Positions 35,265 to 45,772 of a stretch of 64,000 nucleotides of DNA are shown in pieces (the stretch's first letter is position 1; every line of letters begins with the position of its first letter). The stretch is from Manis javanica. Taxonomy: Eukaryota > Chordata > Mammalia > Pholidota > Manidae. The position numbers and the translations under genes were made by a program. Location: NCBI RefSeq assembly GCF_040802235.1, contig NC_133170.1, positions 9,749,001-9,813,000 of the forward strand, written 5' to 3'. Below the pieces are notes generated by a model that was given only the letters and a program-made list of their open reading frames with translations, was not told the DNA's origin and did no database searches.

Positions 35265-35640
35265 GAATTGGAATCAAAAGAGACTACAGAGATGTGACAA
35301 CTAAATGCTATATGGCGACATGTGATCCTGGACCAGATTCTACGTGTAGGATAAAAGGGCTACAAAGAACACTATCTAGACAATGGATACATTGGAATAT
35401 GGACAGATTAGATCAAAGTTTTAGATCAATGTGACATTTTCTGAACTTGATCGCTATATTGTAGATACATGGGAATATCTTTGTTCTTAGGAAAATAAGA
35501 AACATTAGGAGGCAAATGGGGGTGATGTATGCAACTTACACTCAAATGGTTCTGAAAATTGTGTGTTTGTGTGTGTGTGTGTAGAGAAAGAAAATGATAA
35601 AACAAATGTGGCAAATTGTAAAAATTACTGACTTTAGGCC
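35265..35640 (+). mobile_element. Ancient interspersed repeat (L1-3'UTR type), with GT run
   Basis: 'GAGATGTGACAACTAAATGC', 'GTGATCCTGGACCAGATTCT', 'ATTGGAATATGGACAGATTA' form a known mammal-wide series, but I cannot name the family. A (GT)n microsatellite sits at 35561-35582. Confidence 0.5.
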
Positions 35641-35674
35641 AAAGGTATGTATGTGCTCTTTTTGTTGTTTTATT

Positions 35675-36465
35675 ATTATTTCCTGCAATTTTAAAAGTTG
35701 AGGTGTAGTTGATATACAATATTAGATTGGTTTCAAGTATATAAAATAGTGATTCAACAGTTATATACATTATTAAATCCTCACCCCAACTAAGGTAGTT
35801 ACTGTCAACAGAGAAAGATTTTAGAATGTAGAATATAGTTAATTCTATATTGACTGTATTCTCTATGCTGTACTTTCATCTCCATGACTAATTTATATTA
35901 TGATTGAGATTTTGTGCCTTTTTATCCTCATCACCTATTTCACCCACCCATCTGAACCCCTCCCCTATGGTACTTACCAGTTACTTCTCTGTGTCTATCA
36001 ATATACTGGTGTTTTGTTCATTTTGTTTTGTTTCAGATTCCACATATAAGTGAAATCATATGGTATTTGTCTTTCTCCATCTGGCTTATTTTACTTAGCA
36101 AAATACTCTCTGGGGCCATCCATGTTGTTGCAAATGGCAGAATTTCTTTCTTTTTTATGGCTGAATAATATTCCATTGTGTATATGTACCACATCTTCTT
36201 TTTCCATTCATCTATTGATGGGCACTTTGATTGCTTCCATATCTTGGCTATTGTAAAAAGTGCTGTGATAAACATAGGGGTGCATATGTCTTTTTGAATC
36301 AGAGATTTTGTTTTTTTAAGGTACATTTCTAGAAGTGGACATATAAAAATATGGCATTTTATTTTTAGTGTTTTGAGGAACCTCCATACTGCTTTCCACA
36401 GTGACTGCACCAATTTACATTCCCACTAACAGTGGAGGAGAGTATTTACTCTTTTTATAACTTTT
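35675..36465 (-). mobile_element. LINE-1 3' part, antisense
   Basis: About 790 bp covering the 3'UTR (35675-36030) and the end of ORF2 (36030-36465). On the minus strand an open frame (36413-36033) reads L1 ORF2 signature segments 'ALFTIAKIWKQSKCPSIDEW' and 'YTMEYYSAIKKKEILPFATT'. It is a truncated fossil with no enzyme activity expected. Confidence 0.9.
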
Positions 36466-36599
36466 CTGAGTATGGTATTATTTAAAAACAAATATGAGGA
36501 CAATGCATTTTCTCAGCAAGGCTTTCCCACTAGCCAAGGTTTCTTTCAACCTTACCACCCCGCAGCAGAGCCCAGAAACAACCCCCTCCTTCAGCAACG

Positions 36600-36720
36600 C
36601 TATTTAAGTCCCACTCCAGACTTGCTAAATCAGAATCTCAGGGGATGGGGCCCAGGGAGCTGCATTTTAACAAGCTCTTATACATGCCTCTCACTAAAGT
36701 TTGAGAAACACTGGTTTAGA
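36600..36720 (-). mobile_element. MER5A-like hAT (Charlie) element
   Basis: 'GACTTGCTAAATCAGAATCT', 'GGGGCCCAGGGAGCTGCATT' and the terminal 'TTTGAGAAACACTGGTTTA' match this non-autonomous DNA transposon. Orientation is uncertain because the family is nearly palindromic. Confidence 0.7.
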
Positions 36721-37304
36721 CTAGTCACGACCCATGCTTGGAGTTGGGGGTGGTGTCAACCCCATTCAGGCTATTAAATACGGGGCAAAGGTGATCAGGT
36801 TTCAGACAGGCAACTCACAACAGCAGCTGAGGATGTTATGATATTCTCCTCCTATATTCCCCCCTCTACCATCCACCTTTCTCCTTACAGCTTCCACCTG
36901 GAGGCCTCAAGGACACGGCATTTTTCAGTCCAAAATTTCATGGCAGGAAATATAACTAATGTGTATTTACTGGAAGACACATCCACAGACTTCTCCATGA
37001 ATACAGACAGATTATGGCGGACTGGGGGAGCTGTCCGTTTTTAGTCTGGGAGGTAGTGAGGGGTGATAGAGCTTTTCCCTCATCTCCACGGAGGATATTT
37101 GGAGGAAAATTTGTGAAGGGTGGTAGTGCTCATGAGGGGAGGAGCCTGGCCTTGAATCTCTGGAAACAGCTTTGTACTTGGTACGCCAGACTTGCTGGTC
37201 TAAGTGGGGCAAAGGGAACTGGGGAGAGAAAGATTGATGGAATGAGGGGGGACAGCGGAGCAGTTATATGTCCACTTGTATGTCCACTGGTGCAGTAAGG
37301 ATGC

Positions 37305-37450
37305 CTGAATCCAGGGCCAGCTACATAATTTGCAGGGCCCAGTACACAATTAAAATGCAAGACCTCTTCAAAACTGATCAAGACTTTCAAGACGGCACCA
37401 GCATAACATCAAACCAAGCATGAGGACCCTCTCAACACAGGGCCCTGGGC
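37305..37450. mobile_element. Old interspersed repeat, family unknown
   Basis: 'CTACATAATTTGCAGGGCCC', 'TTTCAAGACGGCACCAGCAT', 'GACCCTCTCAACACAGGGC' recall a mammal-wide repeat I cannot name. Confidence 0.4.
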
Positions 37451-38839
37451 TACAGCTCTGGTGGTCTGACCAGGAACCAGACCCTGTCCGAATCTCCCAC
37501 TGTAAACAAGGCATTAGAGCTGCACCCCAAACGGTGGGCTTCCTGTGGGGTATATTGTCAGTGGTAGAGCAGAGGCGGTTTGAAAGAAGTCAGGCCAGGG
37601 TCAGCTCCCCCACTTCAAAGAACTGTGCCCTGAAGAGGCTCTCAGAGCTACTAAAAACCTCACCCCTGTGCCCAACAGAGAGCTGATATTTGACAGCCAC
37701 CTGACAGGAAGACCTCTGTAACCAGTCAGTGTGGGCCAGACAAGCAGCCAGAGTCAAGGGAGGACTGAGATCACATACTCAGTTTAGAGTAATACGTTGG
37801 CCCATTTCATCCCGGTCCTCCTTACCTATCCCAGTACCCACGTTGCTCAAATGGGAAGATGTACACACAGGAGTAAAACTACAGAACACACCCGCCTCCT
37901 CAAGGCTGTGCAGTTGATCTAAGGAGGTCTGGAAGACAGGAGACCAACATTGCAAACTGGACTTGGCTAGTATGTGTGTGTGTTTAGTAACTGAAAATAA
38001 CTAAATCCAAGGGCTCTCCTTGAAATGTCCTTAAGGAAAAGAGCATGTAGATTTCATTGTTGCAAGGAAGTGATGTAAAACCCATATATTGTTTGTCCCT
38101 CATGAGGCAGACTGCTCCATAAACCATTACATATTGAAACATATCTGTCACAAGGCAAGGGAGTGAGGGAAGCTCTTCCTGAAAGAGTAATTCAGTCAAC
38201 AGGTAACAGATTACAAACCTTTCCACTTCAAGCATCGATTTGAGGATAACCAAGTGAACCCTGAATATCAATTACCCTGAAAATATCCTTGATGGAAGAA
38301 CTCTTTATTGGAAGCTTATCTTTAATGCATTTAATAGTTAAGGGTGGGGGAAACACTTTAGATTTATACTCTGCTCTATTTATTTCTTTCCCTGGAGATT
38401 TTTTTTAGGGCAGTGATGAGTGTAGTTTTTGCTCCACTCAAAGCGAGTGAAGAGACTCTTTGCCATTTGATTGAATTGATGTTTATGGCATCTACTGTTG
38501 TCACTATCAGAGGTAATACAAACACCTCAGCATTCAAACATCCTATGTCTGTTATTTATTGTTTCACTTATCTATTGACTATCTATTGAAGCCCTAAATG
38601 GGTACTGGTATTCCCATGAGGGATAAAACATGAATTACACACTGATGTCATCTTCAGGAGGCTTTTAGTTTGGTAAGGCTCAAGCTGAACAGAAATAACC
38701 AGAGGGCAAGGTAAAAAGTGTTCAGCAGTACTTTAAAGAGATGTGCCATAGGCCAGGCAACTGGGCTCCTGCCCTGAGCTCTTTTTTCACCTTTTGGTCC
38801 TCTTCATCCTCCCAACACTGGACTAATTTTTTTGCCACT
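37451..38839. other. No gene seen
   Basis: No coding exon or clear repeat. A short TG run lies at 37973-37984. Confidence 0.4.
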
Positions 38840-39159
38840 GGCTTTTTTTCCTAGCAACTTTTTTGAGATACAGTTCATACTATGCAACTCACACATTTAA
38901 AGTATATAATTCGATGGTTGTTAATATTCTCATGGAGTTGTACAACCATGAGCAGAATCAGTATTTGAACATTTTTGTCACTCCAGAAAGAAATCCTATG
39001 ACTTTTACTTACCCACGTAAGCCCTAGGTAACCACGAATTTATTTTTTGTCTGCATAGATTTGTCTGTTCTGGACATTGCATCTAAATGGAATAATATAA
39101 TATATGATCTGTTGCGTCTGGTTTCTTCACTTAGCATAATCTTTTCAAGGTACTATTAG

Positions 39160-39960
39160 GTCCTGGACCCAATTCCAACACGGTGGTAGGGTTCTGAACA
39201 TAGGAACACCAAATAGTTCAGCAGGGTGTCTAGGATTCACCTAAACTCTGACACTATCTCCCTGCAGATAGCATCAGATCCCACAGGGGAAGAACCAGTC
39301 TTACAAGATTGGCCCTTCCCCCACCACTCGCCATTTGCAAGCCCCAGGCTGTCACCTGTGCTTCTGACCCTTGGCTACAGATTGGAGATTCCAAAGACTG
39401 TCTCTTTAGGTTGGATTAATTTGCTAGAGCAGCTCACAAAAGTCAGGGGAACGTGTTTACCAGTGTATTGAAGGATTGGATGAAGGATACAAATCAACGG
39501 CCAGAGGATGATATCTAGGGTCAAGGTCCTGAACAAAGGAACATATGTCCTCGTGGAGCTCGGGGCCTGGCTTGGTGGCACATGGAAGCCTTCTGGTCCC
39601 CCAGGCCTGGACACTCTCTGAAAAAAAGGATCAAAAAGCCGTCCTCTTACGTTTGTATGGAATCTTCATTATAGCGATTGACTGTTATTGGCCGTTGGCT
39701 GATCCCACCTCCAGCCCCTCTCCCCTCTCCAGTTGCGGGGGTTGGGACTGAAAGTTCCAACCCTTTAATCACATGGTTGGCTGCCCTTGGCAACAGCTCC
39801 ACCCTTGGCTGGGGTCCGAAAGTCACCTCACTAACCTAACAAAAGAACCTTCATCACTCTCACCTCTTCTGAAATTCCCAGAGTTTTAAGAGCTGTGAGC
39901 CAGGAACTGTGGACAAAGACTAAATATGTCCGAAAAATATATTTTGGCCAACTGAATGAC
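39160..39960 (+). mobile_element. LTR-like repeat, copy 2 of 3
   Basis: Same family as 4635-5445. It shares 'CACCTGTGCTTCTGACC', 'TAATTTGCTAGAGCAGCTCA', 'CGTGGAGCTCGGGGCCTGGC' and the end 'AACTGTGGACAAAGACTAAA'. Inserted in the old L1. Confidence 0.6.
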
Positions 39961-40134
39961 AAATACATACTTTTCATAAATCAGTATATCACAAAGGTTC
40001 TTCCATGTTGTAGCATAAATCAGTATTTCGTTCTTTTTCGTGGTCAAATAATGCTCTGTTGTGTTTATCCATTTATGAGTTGATGGGCATTTGGGAAATT
40101 TTTCACTTTGGGCTGTGAGATAAAATGAGTCATA

Positions 40135-40925
40135 AGAAATACATATTTGGTCATTTCATATGGCTAAATATATATTTCCCAGGGATATTTGGTCTTCATC
40201 TCCAGTTCGGAAAATGCTGCACAATCTTAAAGGTGAATGTCTTGTCATGTTAATGACAGACTTTTGGACCCCCCCACCCAAGGGCAGGGGGCTAGAGGTT
40301 GACTCAGCCAATGGCCAATGATTTACTCAACTGTGACTATGCACTGAAGCCTCACAAAAACCCCTGAGAAGAGATTATCACTCTGCTCTCTCGGCTCCTG
40401 CTTCTCTGTTGGAGAGAGCGTGTGCACGTGGGGAATCAGAATGCTCCTGTCTGCCACTGAGCTAGGCCCGTCTCTCCACGATAGAAGCTCCTTTATTTCG
40501 GACCTTGCCCTGTGTAGCCCTTCAACTGGCTGTTAATTTGCATCCTTTATGGTATCCTTTATTAAACTGGTAAATGTAAGTGTTTTCCTCAGTTCTGTGC
40601 ATAGCTTTAGCAAATTAATAGAACCTAAGGGGGAGGTTGTGAGAACCTCCAATCTGCAGCTGGTAGTTCAGAAGCACAGGTAACTGCCTGCAGCTTGCGA
40701 CTGGCATCTGGAGTGGGGACTGGAGGGCAGTCTTGTAGGATGGGGCCCTTACCTGGGGGATCTGGTGCAGTCTCTGGGCAGACAGCGAGCGTCAGGATGG
40801 AGTGGAGTTCTTGGTCACCCTGCTGGTGTTTGTGTGGGAAGACCCCCTCCCACATACTTGCACACATTGGAATCGGGCCTGGGAACCCGAATGGAGTTAT
40901 ACTAGTATTACTGCTGTGTATAATA
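40135..40925 (-). mobile_element. LTR-like repeat, copy 3 of 3, inverted
   Basis: Its reverse complement follows copies 1 and 2 along nearly the whole length. On the plus strand this shows as 'CAATGGCCAATGATTTACTC', 'CAAATTAATAGAACCTAAGG' and 'GTGTGGGAAGACCCCCTCCC'. With copy 2 it forms an inverted pair separated by only about 175 bp of L1. Confidence 0.6.
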
Positions 40926-41442
40926 CTACTATTATTGTTATATATTATTGTTGTATATATATGTAGGAAAAGAACACTTAGCAGGCTATCATGCAAAAAG
41001 CTACTTGGAACATTTGTGTACAAGTTTTTGTGTACATACATGTTTTCGTTGCTCTTGGGTATACACCCAGAGATAGAATTGGCGGGTCAAATGGTAGCTT
41101 TAGGTCAAATTTTTGAGGAACTGCCAAGCTATTTTTGAAAGCGCTGTACTATTTTACATTCCTAACAGCAGAGTTTGACAGTTCCAATTTTTTTATGTCC
41201 TTGCCAACATGTGTTATTGATTATAGTCATCCTTGTGGGTATGAAATGATATCTCATTTTTGTATTGATTTGCAATTCCCTTATGATTAATGATGTTAAG
41301 CATCTTTTTGTGGGCTTGTTGGCCATTTGTAGATCTTCTTTGGGGAAATGTCTATTCAGATCCATTGCTCATTAAAAATATTGAGTTATTTACCTTTTTA
41401 TTACTGAGTTGTATGGGTTCTTTACATGCTAGATACAAGTCC

Positions 41443-41519
41443 CAGACTTGGGTACATAGCTTGAAGTTTGTATCTGTTCATTAGCATAAACAATCACCCA
41501 CTTGTTTTTGTACTGTGTT
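41443..41519. repeat. 77-bp direct duplication, copy 1
   Basis: Differs from 42978-43054 at 2 of 77 positions; 64 bases in the middle are identical (TGGGTACATAGCTTG ... TTTTTGTA). Not a known repeat. Confidence 0.92.
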
Positions 41520-41643
41520 CAGGTTTTCTCAGTCACTGCAGGTTTAATCTCAGCAAATTCAGATTCTCCTTTTCATTCATTCTTCTCTTAAGTGGGAGTT
41601 GTCTAAAGTCACTGCTGGTTAATGGAATTTGTTGACATGTAAT

Positions 41644-41670
41644 TTAGGGTAGGTTAGGATTAGGATTAGG
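41644..41670. repeat. Short telomere-like TTAGG(A/G) run
   Basis: TTAGGGTAGG then GTTAGGATTAGGATTAGG: a few hexamer units related to the vertebrate telomere repeat. Too short to be a telomeric relic with confidence. Confidence 0.5.
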
Positions 41671-41869
41671 TTTATTAAGTTGGGGTCTCTGTCCCAAGAT
41701 TAGCTTTAAAGGGGACAATGATAGAACCTCAAGAAAGTTTAGGGATCTGAGATCAGGATGAACCTGCACCCCAAATGTAGTATGGTTACTCTCGGAGGTA
41801 GCAAGCTTCACAGAGGTCCCTGAGACTCCATAAAGACATTTGCATTAGGTGATTTTTTTTCTCCCACTT

Positions 41870-42830
41870 TTCCAAAATATATTTATTGATTGCCTATCAT
41901 GTGCCAAGAACTGCTTTACAGTAGTGGAATGAGAAGTAGTGAAAATAGGCAAAGTCTCTGCCATCATGTAACTTATATTCTATGGGAGGGGCTGACAATA
42001 AATAAATAAATGTGTAAGATGCTGTGATAAAATTATCTAAGAAGAAAAATAGAGTAGGGGAGATAGCAAATGGGGCTGAAGGCAGTATTTTCTATAGGGC
42101 GGTCAGGGAAGGCTGCCTCTGCTAAGGTGATAGCAAAGGAGCTGAAGGAGGAGAGGGAATGAGCCTTGCAAATACATGTAGGAAGGACATGCCAGGCAGA
42201 GAAGAGCAAGTGTACTGCCCTCTACAGGGAGCAGGCTGGGCCCCTGTGTGGGTGAGCAAGAAGGCTGAGGTGGTCAGAATGCAGGTAAAGACAGTGGGTG
42301 GAGATGAGGTCAGACAAGCGGTAGAGGTGGTGTGAGATTGCCAGCTGCTTTTAGAATGGCTGTGCAGATGTGACCTGCTCACTGCAGCTGTGCTGCTCCC
42401 ATAGGTGCACCTGCACAGCTCTCCCATGTCGGCCCACGAGGCGGGTCAACTTAGGGCCTTGTAAGCCATGGAAAGCCATTGCAGTGTTTTGAGCAGAGAC
42501 TTGACCTAACTTCTATTTTAATAGCAGTGGTCTGGCTTCTTGGCTGAGAATAGATCTTAAAGGTGCAAAGGTGGAAGAGGGGAAACTAGTGGTGAGTCTG
42601 TTGCAGCCCAGGAAGAGATGATGGGGGCATGAACCAGGGTTGTAGGATTATTGAGAAATACCTGGATTTTGTTTATAGTTTGAAGACAGAGCTGATAGGA
42701 TTTGCTGATGAACTGAATGTGGTGTGTGAGAAAGAGAAAGGAGTGAAAAATGATTCCAGGGCTTCGAGCTGAGCACATGGAAGGATAGAGATTCCATAAC
42801 AGGTAAGGCTGGGAAGACCCTTTGAAGGCA
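41870..42830 (-). mobile_element. Ancient L2-like repeat, antisense, long copy
   Basis: It starts like the antisense L2 3' end ('ATTTATTGATTGCCTATCAT', 'GTGCCAAGAACTGCTTTACA') and has an AATA run at 41997-42011. It runs on for about 900 bp with mammal-wide landmarks such as 'GGCGGTCAGGGAAGGCTGCC', 'CTTGTAAGCCATGGAAAGCC' and 'GACAGAGCTGATAGGATTTG'. Whether it is one element or two is unclear. Confidence 0.5.
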
Positions 42831-42977
42831 TCTTGGCTGCTGTGGAAGGAGGGCCTGAATCTTTGCTGTCTGGCTGACCATCTTTGCCACGCTACTGAAA
42901 AACAGTGACCAGATTCAGTCCTCAAATTCTATGGGACAAGCTGGTGGCGGGTGGAGGGGATGGGGCTAGGAGGGAGA

Positions 42978-43054
42978 CAGACCTGGGTACATAGCTTGAA
43001 GTTTGTATCTGTTCATTAGCATAAACAATCACCCACTTGTTTTTGTAATGTGTT
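42978..43054. repeat. 77-bp direct duplication, copy 2
   Basis: Near-perfect copy of 41443-41519, offset 1,535 bp, with unrelated flanks. Sits just past the end of the ancient repeat. Confidence 0.92.
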
Positions 43055-43320
43055 GATAGTTTGTGCAGAGAGGAAACAAAGAGAAACATTCATGACTTTG
43101 ACTAGGAATTGTTGAGCATCCATTGGATGTTTGGCCCAGAACTGTGCAGCATGCGGAGCCACAGAAGTAATACACAGATCCCTGGATTAACAGAAACCTC
43201 CTTGTCCAGGGTCATCATCTTGTTCCATCTCAAGGTTTTAACAGCTCATGTGTTCAGTGTCATGGAGATTCCCAAGAGTGCTTTCCCATTTATGTAGACA
43301 GAGGAGGGCTTCTATTATGC

Positions 43321-43479
43321 AACAGGCATTTCTTCTTTTTTGTTTATTGGAGCATAGTTGATATACAATCTTCCATTTCAAGTGTACAACACAGTGGTTC
43401 AACAGTTATCCAGTATTATTAAATCCTCACTCCGAGTGCAGTTACTATCTGTCAACATACGAAGAGTAACAGGCATTTC
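43321..43479 (-). mobile_element. Very short LINE-1 3'UTR insertion with target-site duplication
   Basis: AACAGGCATTTC at 43321-43332 is repeated at 43468-43479. Between them lie only about 135 bp of antisense L1 3'UTR ('GCATAGTTGATATACAATCT', 'CAACAGTTATCCAGTATTAT'). The older 3'UTR type. Confidence 0.85.
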
Positions 43480-43959
43480 CATGTTGCTAAATAACCTTTT
43501 CCAGAGGAAGACACAGAAGTAAAGAGAGATCTGCCAGCTACATGTTAGGAAAATGACTGGGTACAGTTTATCTCAACACATACAGGCTTTGCTCCGGCAT
43601 TTCCTGGATTCTGGGTCTAACACTGTTCTTTTCTATCCTGCTGGTTTTCCAAAGACACACATTTGAATATCAAGCTTATTTTTCTTTCATATTCCACTAA
43701 GGGATTATAAGTCTTAACCAAAACCATCCAGGACCTGTAAGACATGTAAGAGATCTTTGAACTGTAAACTTAAATTTTGGGCATACACCCCTCTGCACAT
43801 CTTTTCTCCACCTTTCCGCAAAATTTGCTCTTAAATTACTTAGGTTGTAATTCTTTGATTGGGTGGCTAGTATCACAGTCCAACGCCCAAAGAATTCGCC
43901 TCTTCCTTGTCTTCCAGAAAGGTAGGGCAAAAGGCTTCTAAAATGATGTTATGAGATTG

Positions 43960-44475
43960 TAGAGAACAAGGGCAGGCTGCCCCAACACGTGCCATTGTGA
44001 CATGCAGATTATTTTGAGCTGAAAACCATCAAGGCCCAAAAGACTCAAGAAGATACTTTGACCTCCTACTGCCCAACTGTATAAAAATAATTTAGATGAA
44101 CTACTTCAGGAGGAGAGTATCGCCACAGAGAGCTATATTATAGTGTAAATTAGGTGTGGTAGGCAGGAGGGATGTGGCTAAATCTGTTATAATTCTTCTC
44201 TGTGCCCCATCAAGTATTTGTTTACCAAATATTTACTCTTTACATATTCCTGTGAATGACTTCCCTTTTCCTTTGAAGTCTCAGGCCCCTACCCCCTTCT
44301 CCTGGGTTCAGGATGACACGTAGACCTCATTCTCCCTGTCTTTGAAACCCAGGTTCCTGTATGCAGGTAATTAATTTTTTTTTTCTCCTGTTAATCTATC
44401 TCATGTCAATTTCATTCCAGACCCGCTAGAACTTCAGGGACAGAGGAAATTTCCTCCCCAGCAAGATGCGGGCTC
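43960..44475 (+). mobile_element. Solo LTR, ERVL-type, just upstream of the ITPR2 promoter
   Basis: About 500 bp with LTR layout. It starts with a 'GGGCAGGCTGCCCCAA' block, then 'GATTATTTTGAGCTGAAAAC' and a TATA-like 'TGTATAAAAATAA' near 44079-44091. Next come 'GAATGACTTCCCTTTTCCTT' and the end region 'TCTCATGTCAATTTCATTCC' plus 'CAGGGACAGAGGAAATTT'. The order agrees with a mammal-wide ERVL LTR that I recall but cannot name safely. No internal provirus is present. It ends about 1.2 kb before the ITPR2 start codon. Confidence 0.6.
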
Positions 44476-44558
44476 CAAAAGCAACCGAGAAGGTGTGGAA
44501 ACGTGTCCTGCCATCATTTTCATTTAGGACCACTGGGGATTGAGGAGCCAGCAGCCGT

Positions 44559-44570
44559 ACAGGTAAGCAA
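44559..44570 (+). promoter_or_regulatory. Strong splice-donor-like site upstream of ITPR2
   Basis: ACAG|GTAAGCAA matches the donor consensus almost perfectly; the would-be intron starts at 44563. It lies about 85 bp after the solo LTR. It may be chance, or the donor of an alternative upstream non-coding first exon. Confidence 0.35.
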
Positions 44571-45220
44571 ACAGACTGTCACTGCACGGTGAGAGCAGCC
44601 TTCCAGAGGTGGAAGCTTAAACCTCGGCTCGGCGTCAAGAGCAGGAGGCGCTGCCTTGGAAGCGTAAAGAGAAGGTTGGCCCCCGCCAGCTGGCTACCAA
44701 AACTGCTGTGTTGGCCAAGGGCCCTTTACCTCCACGGAGGTCCGCGTCCACCTAGACATTAAGGGTAAAGTTTCACGAACGCCCTATACTTGGGGCAAAA
44801 ACCGGAACTGCACACTTCAAATAGACCTCCCCTCTCTCCTTCCGTCCTCACTTTATCCCTCCCTTCTCCCTATTTCATTTATTATGTATTTATTTTTTTT
44901 CCCTTTACTTCAACACCTTCCTCTCCATCAGCAAATTACCCTCCCCTCCCCAGCCCAGTGCGGCCCCACCTTTCCGCCTCCAGGCGTTCCTGGCTCCCTC
45001 CGGAGCTCGCGTCCTCCACGCCCACCCCCCGTCACCCTCCCCGCCCCCGTCAAGCTCCGGGACAGCGTCTCGGCCCCGCGTCCTTCGCTTTCCCAGGCGC
45101 GGACTGGTGCACCCCGTGTCCAGCCTCCCGCGGGAGGCCACACCACGCCCCGGCCAGGCTCGGAGCGCCCACCGCCCGGCCTCCGGTCAGCTTGGGTCCG
45201 CGCGGCGGCTTCCCGGGAGC

Positions 45221-45284
45221 CCCGCCTCCCCGGGGTGGCCCCGCCCCGGGCCAGCTCCGCCCCCGGCAGCCGCTCCTTGATTGG
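45221..45284 (+). promoter_or_regulatory. ITPR2: GC boxes and inverted CCAAT box in the ITPR2 promoter
   Basis: Clustered CCGCCCC/CCGCCTC motifs (Sp/KLF-type GC boxes) at about 45221-45265 are followed by GATTGG at 45279-45284, an inverted CCAAT box (NF-Y type). This places the core promoter about 0.3-0.4 kb before the start codon. Factor binding is inferred from motif only. Confidence 0.55.
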
Positions 45285-45670
45285 CCCCCCACACCCTCTT
45301 CCCAGGCCTCCTCTCCTCCCCTTCGCCCAACGGGCCGCCCCACCTGGTCCAAAAATTCCCCCGAGGGGACTGGAGGGCTCTGCGGGCGGCCGCTCCGGCG
45401 CGGCAGCGGGGCACAGAGCGGGGAGGAGGCGCGGGGACGGCGGAGAAGGAGCAAAGGCGCTGGAGAGAAAACTTCGGAGACGAACAGGAAGCCTGCCGGG
45501 AGGCGGCGGCCGCGGCTCTCGCGCGCCCGGCTGCACGCTCGCCGCGCGGCTCCAGACCGGCTGCCCCGCGCCCTCGGCGCCGCAGGGGTGCGCGCCGCTC
45601 CGCCGAGCGCGGCGGCTCCGGGAGCGGGCGGCGGGGGCGCAGGGAAGCGGAGGGACGCCCACCGCGGAGC

Positions 45671-45688
45671 ATGAGGCAGCATGTCTGA
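45671..45688 (+). promoter_or_regulatory. ITPR2: Five-codon upstream ORF overlapping the ITPR2 start
   Basis: ATG at 45671 with A at -3 opens a reading frame Met-Arg-Gln-His-Val-stop (TGA 45686-45688). It lies in another frame and overlaps the first 8 bases of the ITPR2 coding sequence. A scanning ribosome that uses this ATG passes the main start. The next ITPR2-frame ATG (Met5, 45693) begins five bases after the uORF stop. Confidence 0.7.
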
Positions 45689-45772
45689 TAAAATGTCCAG
45701 CTTCCTCTACATAGGGGACATCGTGTCCCTGTACGCGGAGGGCTCGGTCAACGGCTTCATCAGCACCCTGGG
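45681..45772 (+). CDS. ITPR2: ITPR2 first coding exon (inositol 1,4,5-trisphosphate receptor type 2, residues 1-30 plus part of codon 31)
   Basis: The exon encodes a start with '[18 protein letters not shown]' after four residues (M-S-D-K), then 'VNGFISTL', and stops in a Gly codon at the donor GG|GTAAGC (intron from 45773, phase 2). '[17 protein letters not shown]' fits IP3 receptor type 2; type 1 has His-Ile-Gly-Asp-Ile-Cys and 'EGSTNGF' instead. The family forms tetrameric calcium-release channels of about 2,700 residues in the endoplasmic reticulum, opened by IP3 and calcium. Residues 1-30 are the first strands of the N-terminal suppressor (beta-trefoil) domain; no membrane segment is expected here. 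I chose the ATG at 45681 because family members start at this Met; Met5 (45693) is a possible second start. The 5'UTR start is not visible from sequence alone. The rest of the gene lies to the right, outside the window. Confidence 0.95.

Larger units (their letters stand above)
38840..41440 (-). mobile_element. Old LINE-1, antisense, interrupted by two LTR-like insertions
   Basis: Three pieces of one L1 continue each other: 38840-39155 (3'UTR, 'TTTGAGATACAGTTCATACT'), 39961-40134 ('CTTCCATGTTGTAGCATAAA') and 40960-41440 ('GGAACATTTGTGTACAAG', 'CTGCCAAGCTATTTTTGAAA', 'GGCTTGTTGGCCATTTGTAG'). The gaps hold the two inverted LTR-like copies, so the L1 is the older element. Confidence 0.75.

Noticed and set aside
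36033..36413. 126-codon minus-strand frame
   Set aside because: Real coding relic, but of L1 ORF2, so annotated as part of the L1 and not as a host gene.
41644..41670. Interstitial telomere relic
   Set aside because: Only about three imperfect hexamers; too short to claim a chromosome-fusion or repair scar. Kept only as a small repeat.
44790..45674. Long plus-strand open frame of 294 codons (and overlapping 276- and 135-codon frames) before ITPR2
   Set aside because: It lies in the CpG island; residues are mostly Pro, Arg, Ala and Gly; several frames on both strands are open at once. Composition effect, and partly 5'UTR.
44928..45682. Minus-strand frames of 161-244 codons opposite ITPR2 exon 1
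   Set aside because: Same GC-composition effect; no domain, no splice signals, and they overlap the real exon.
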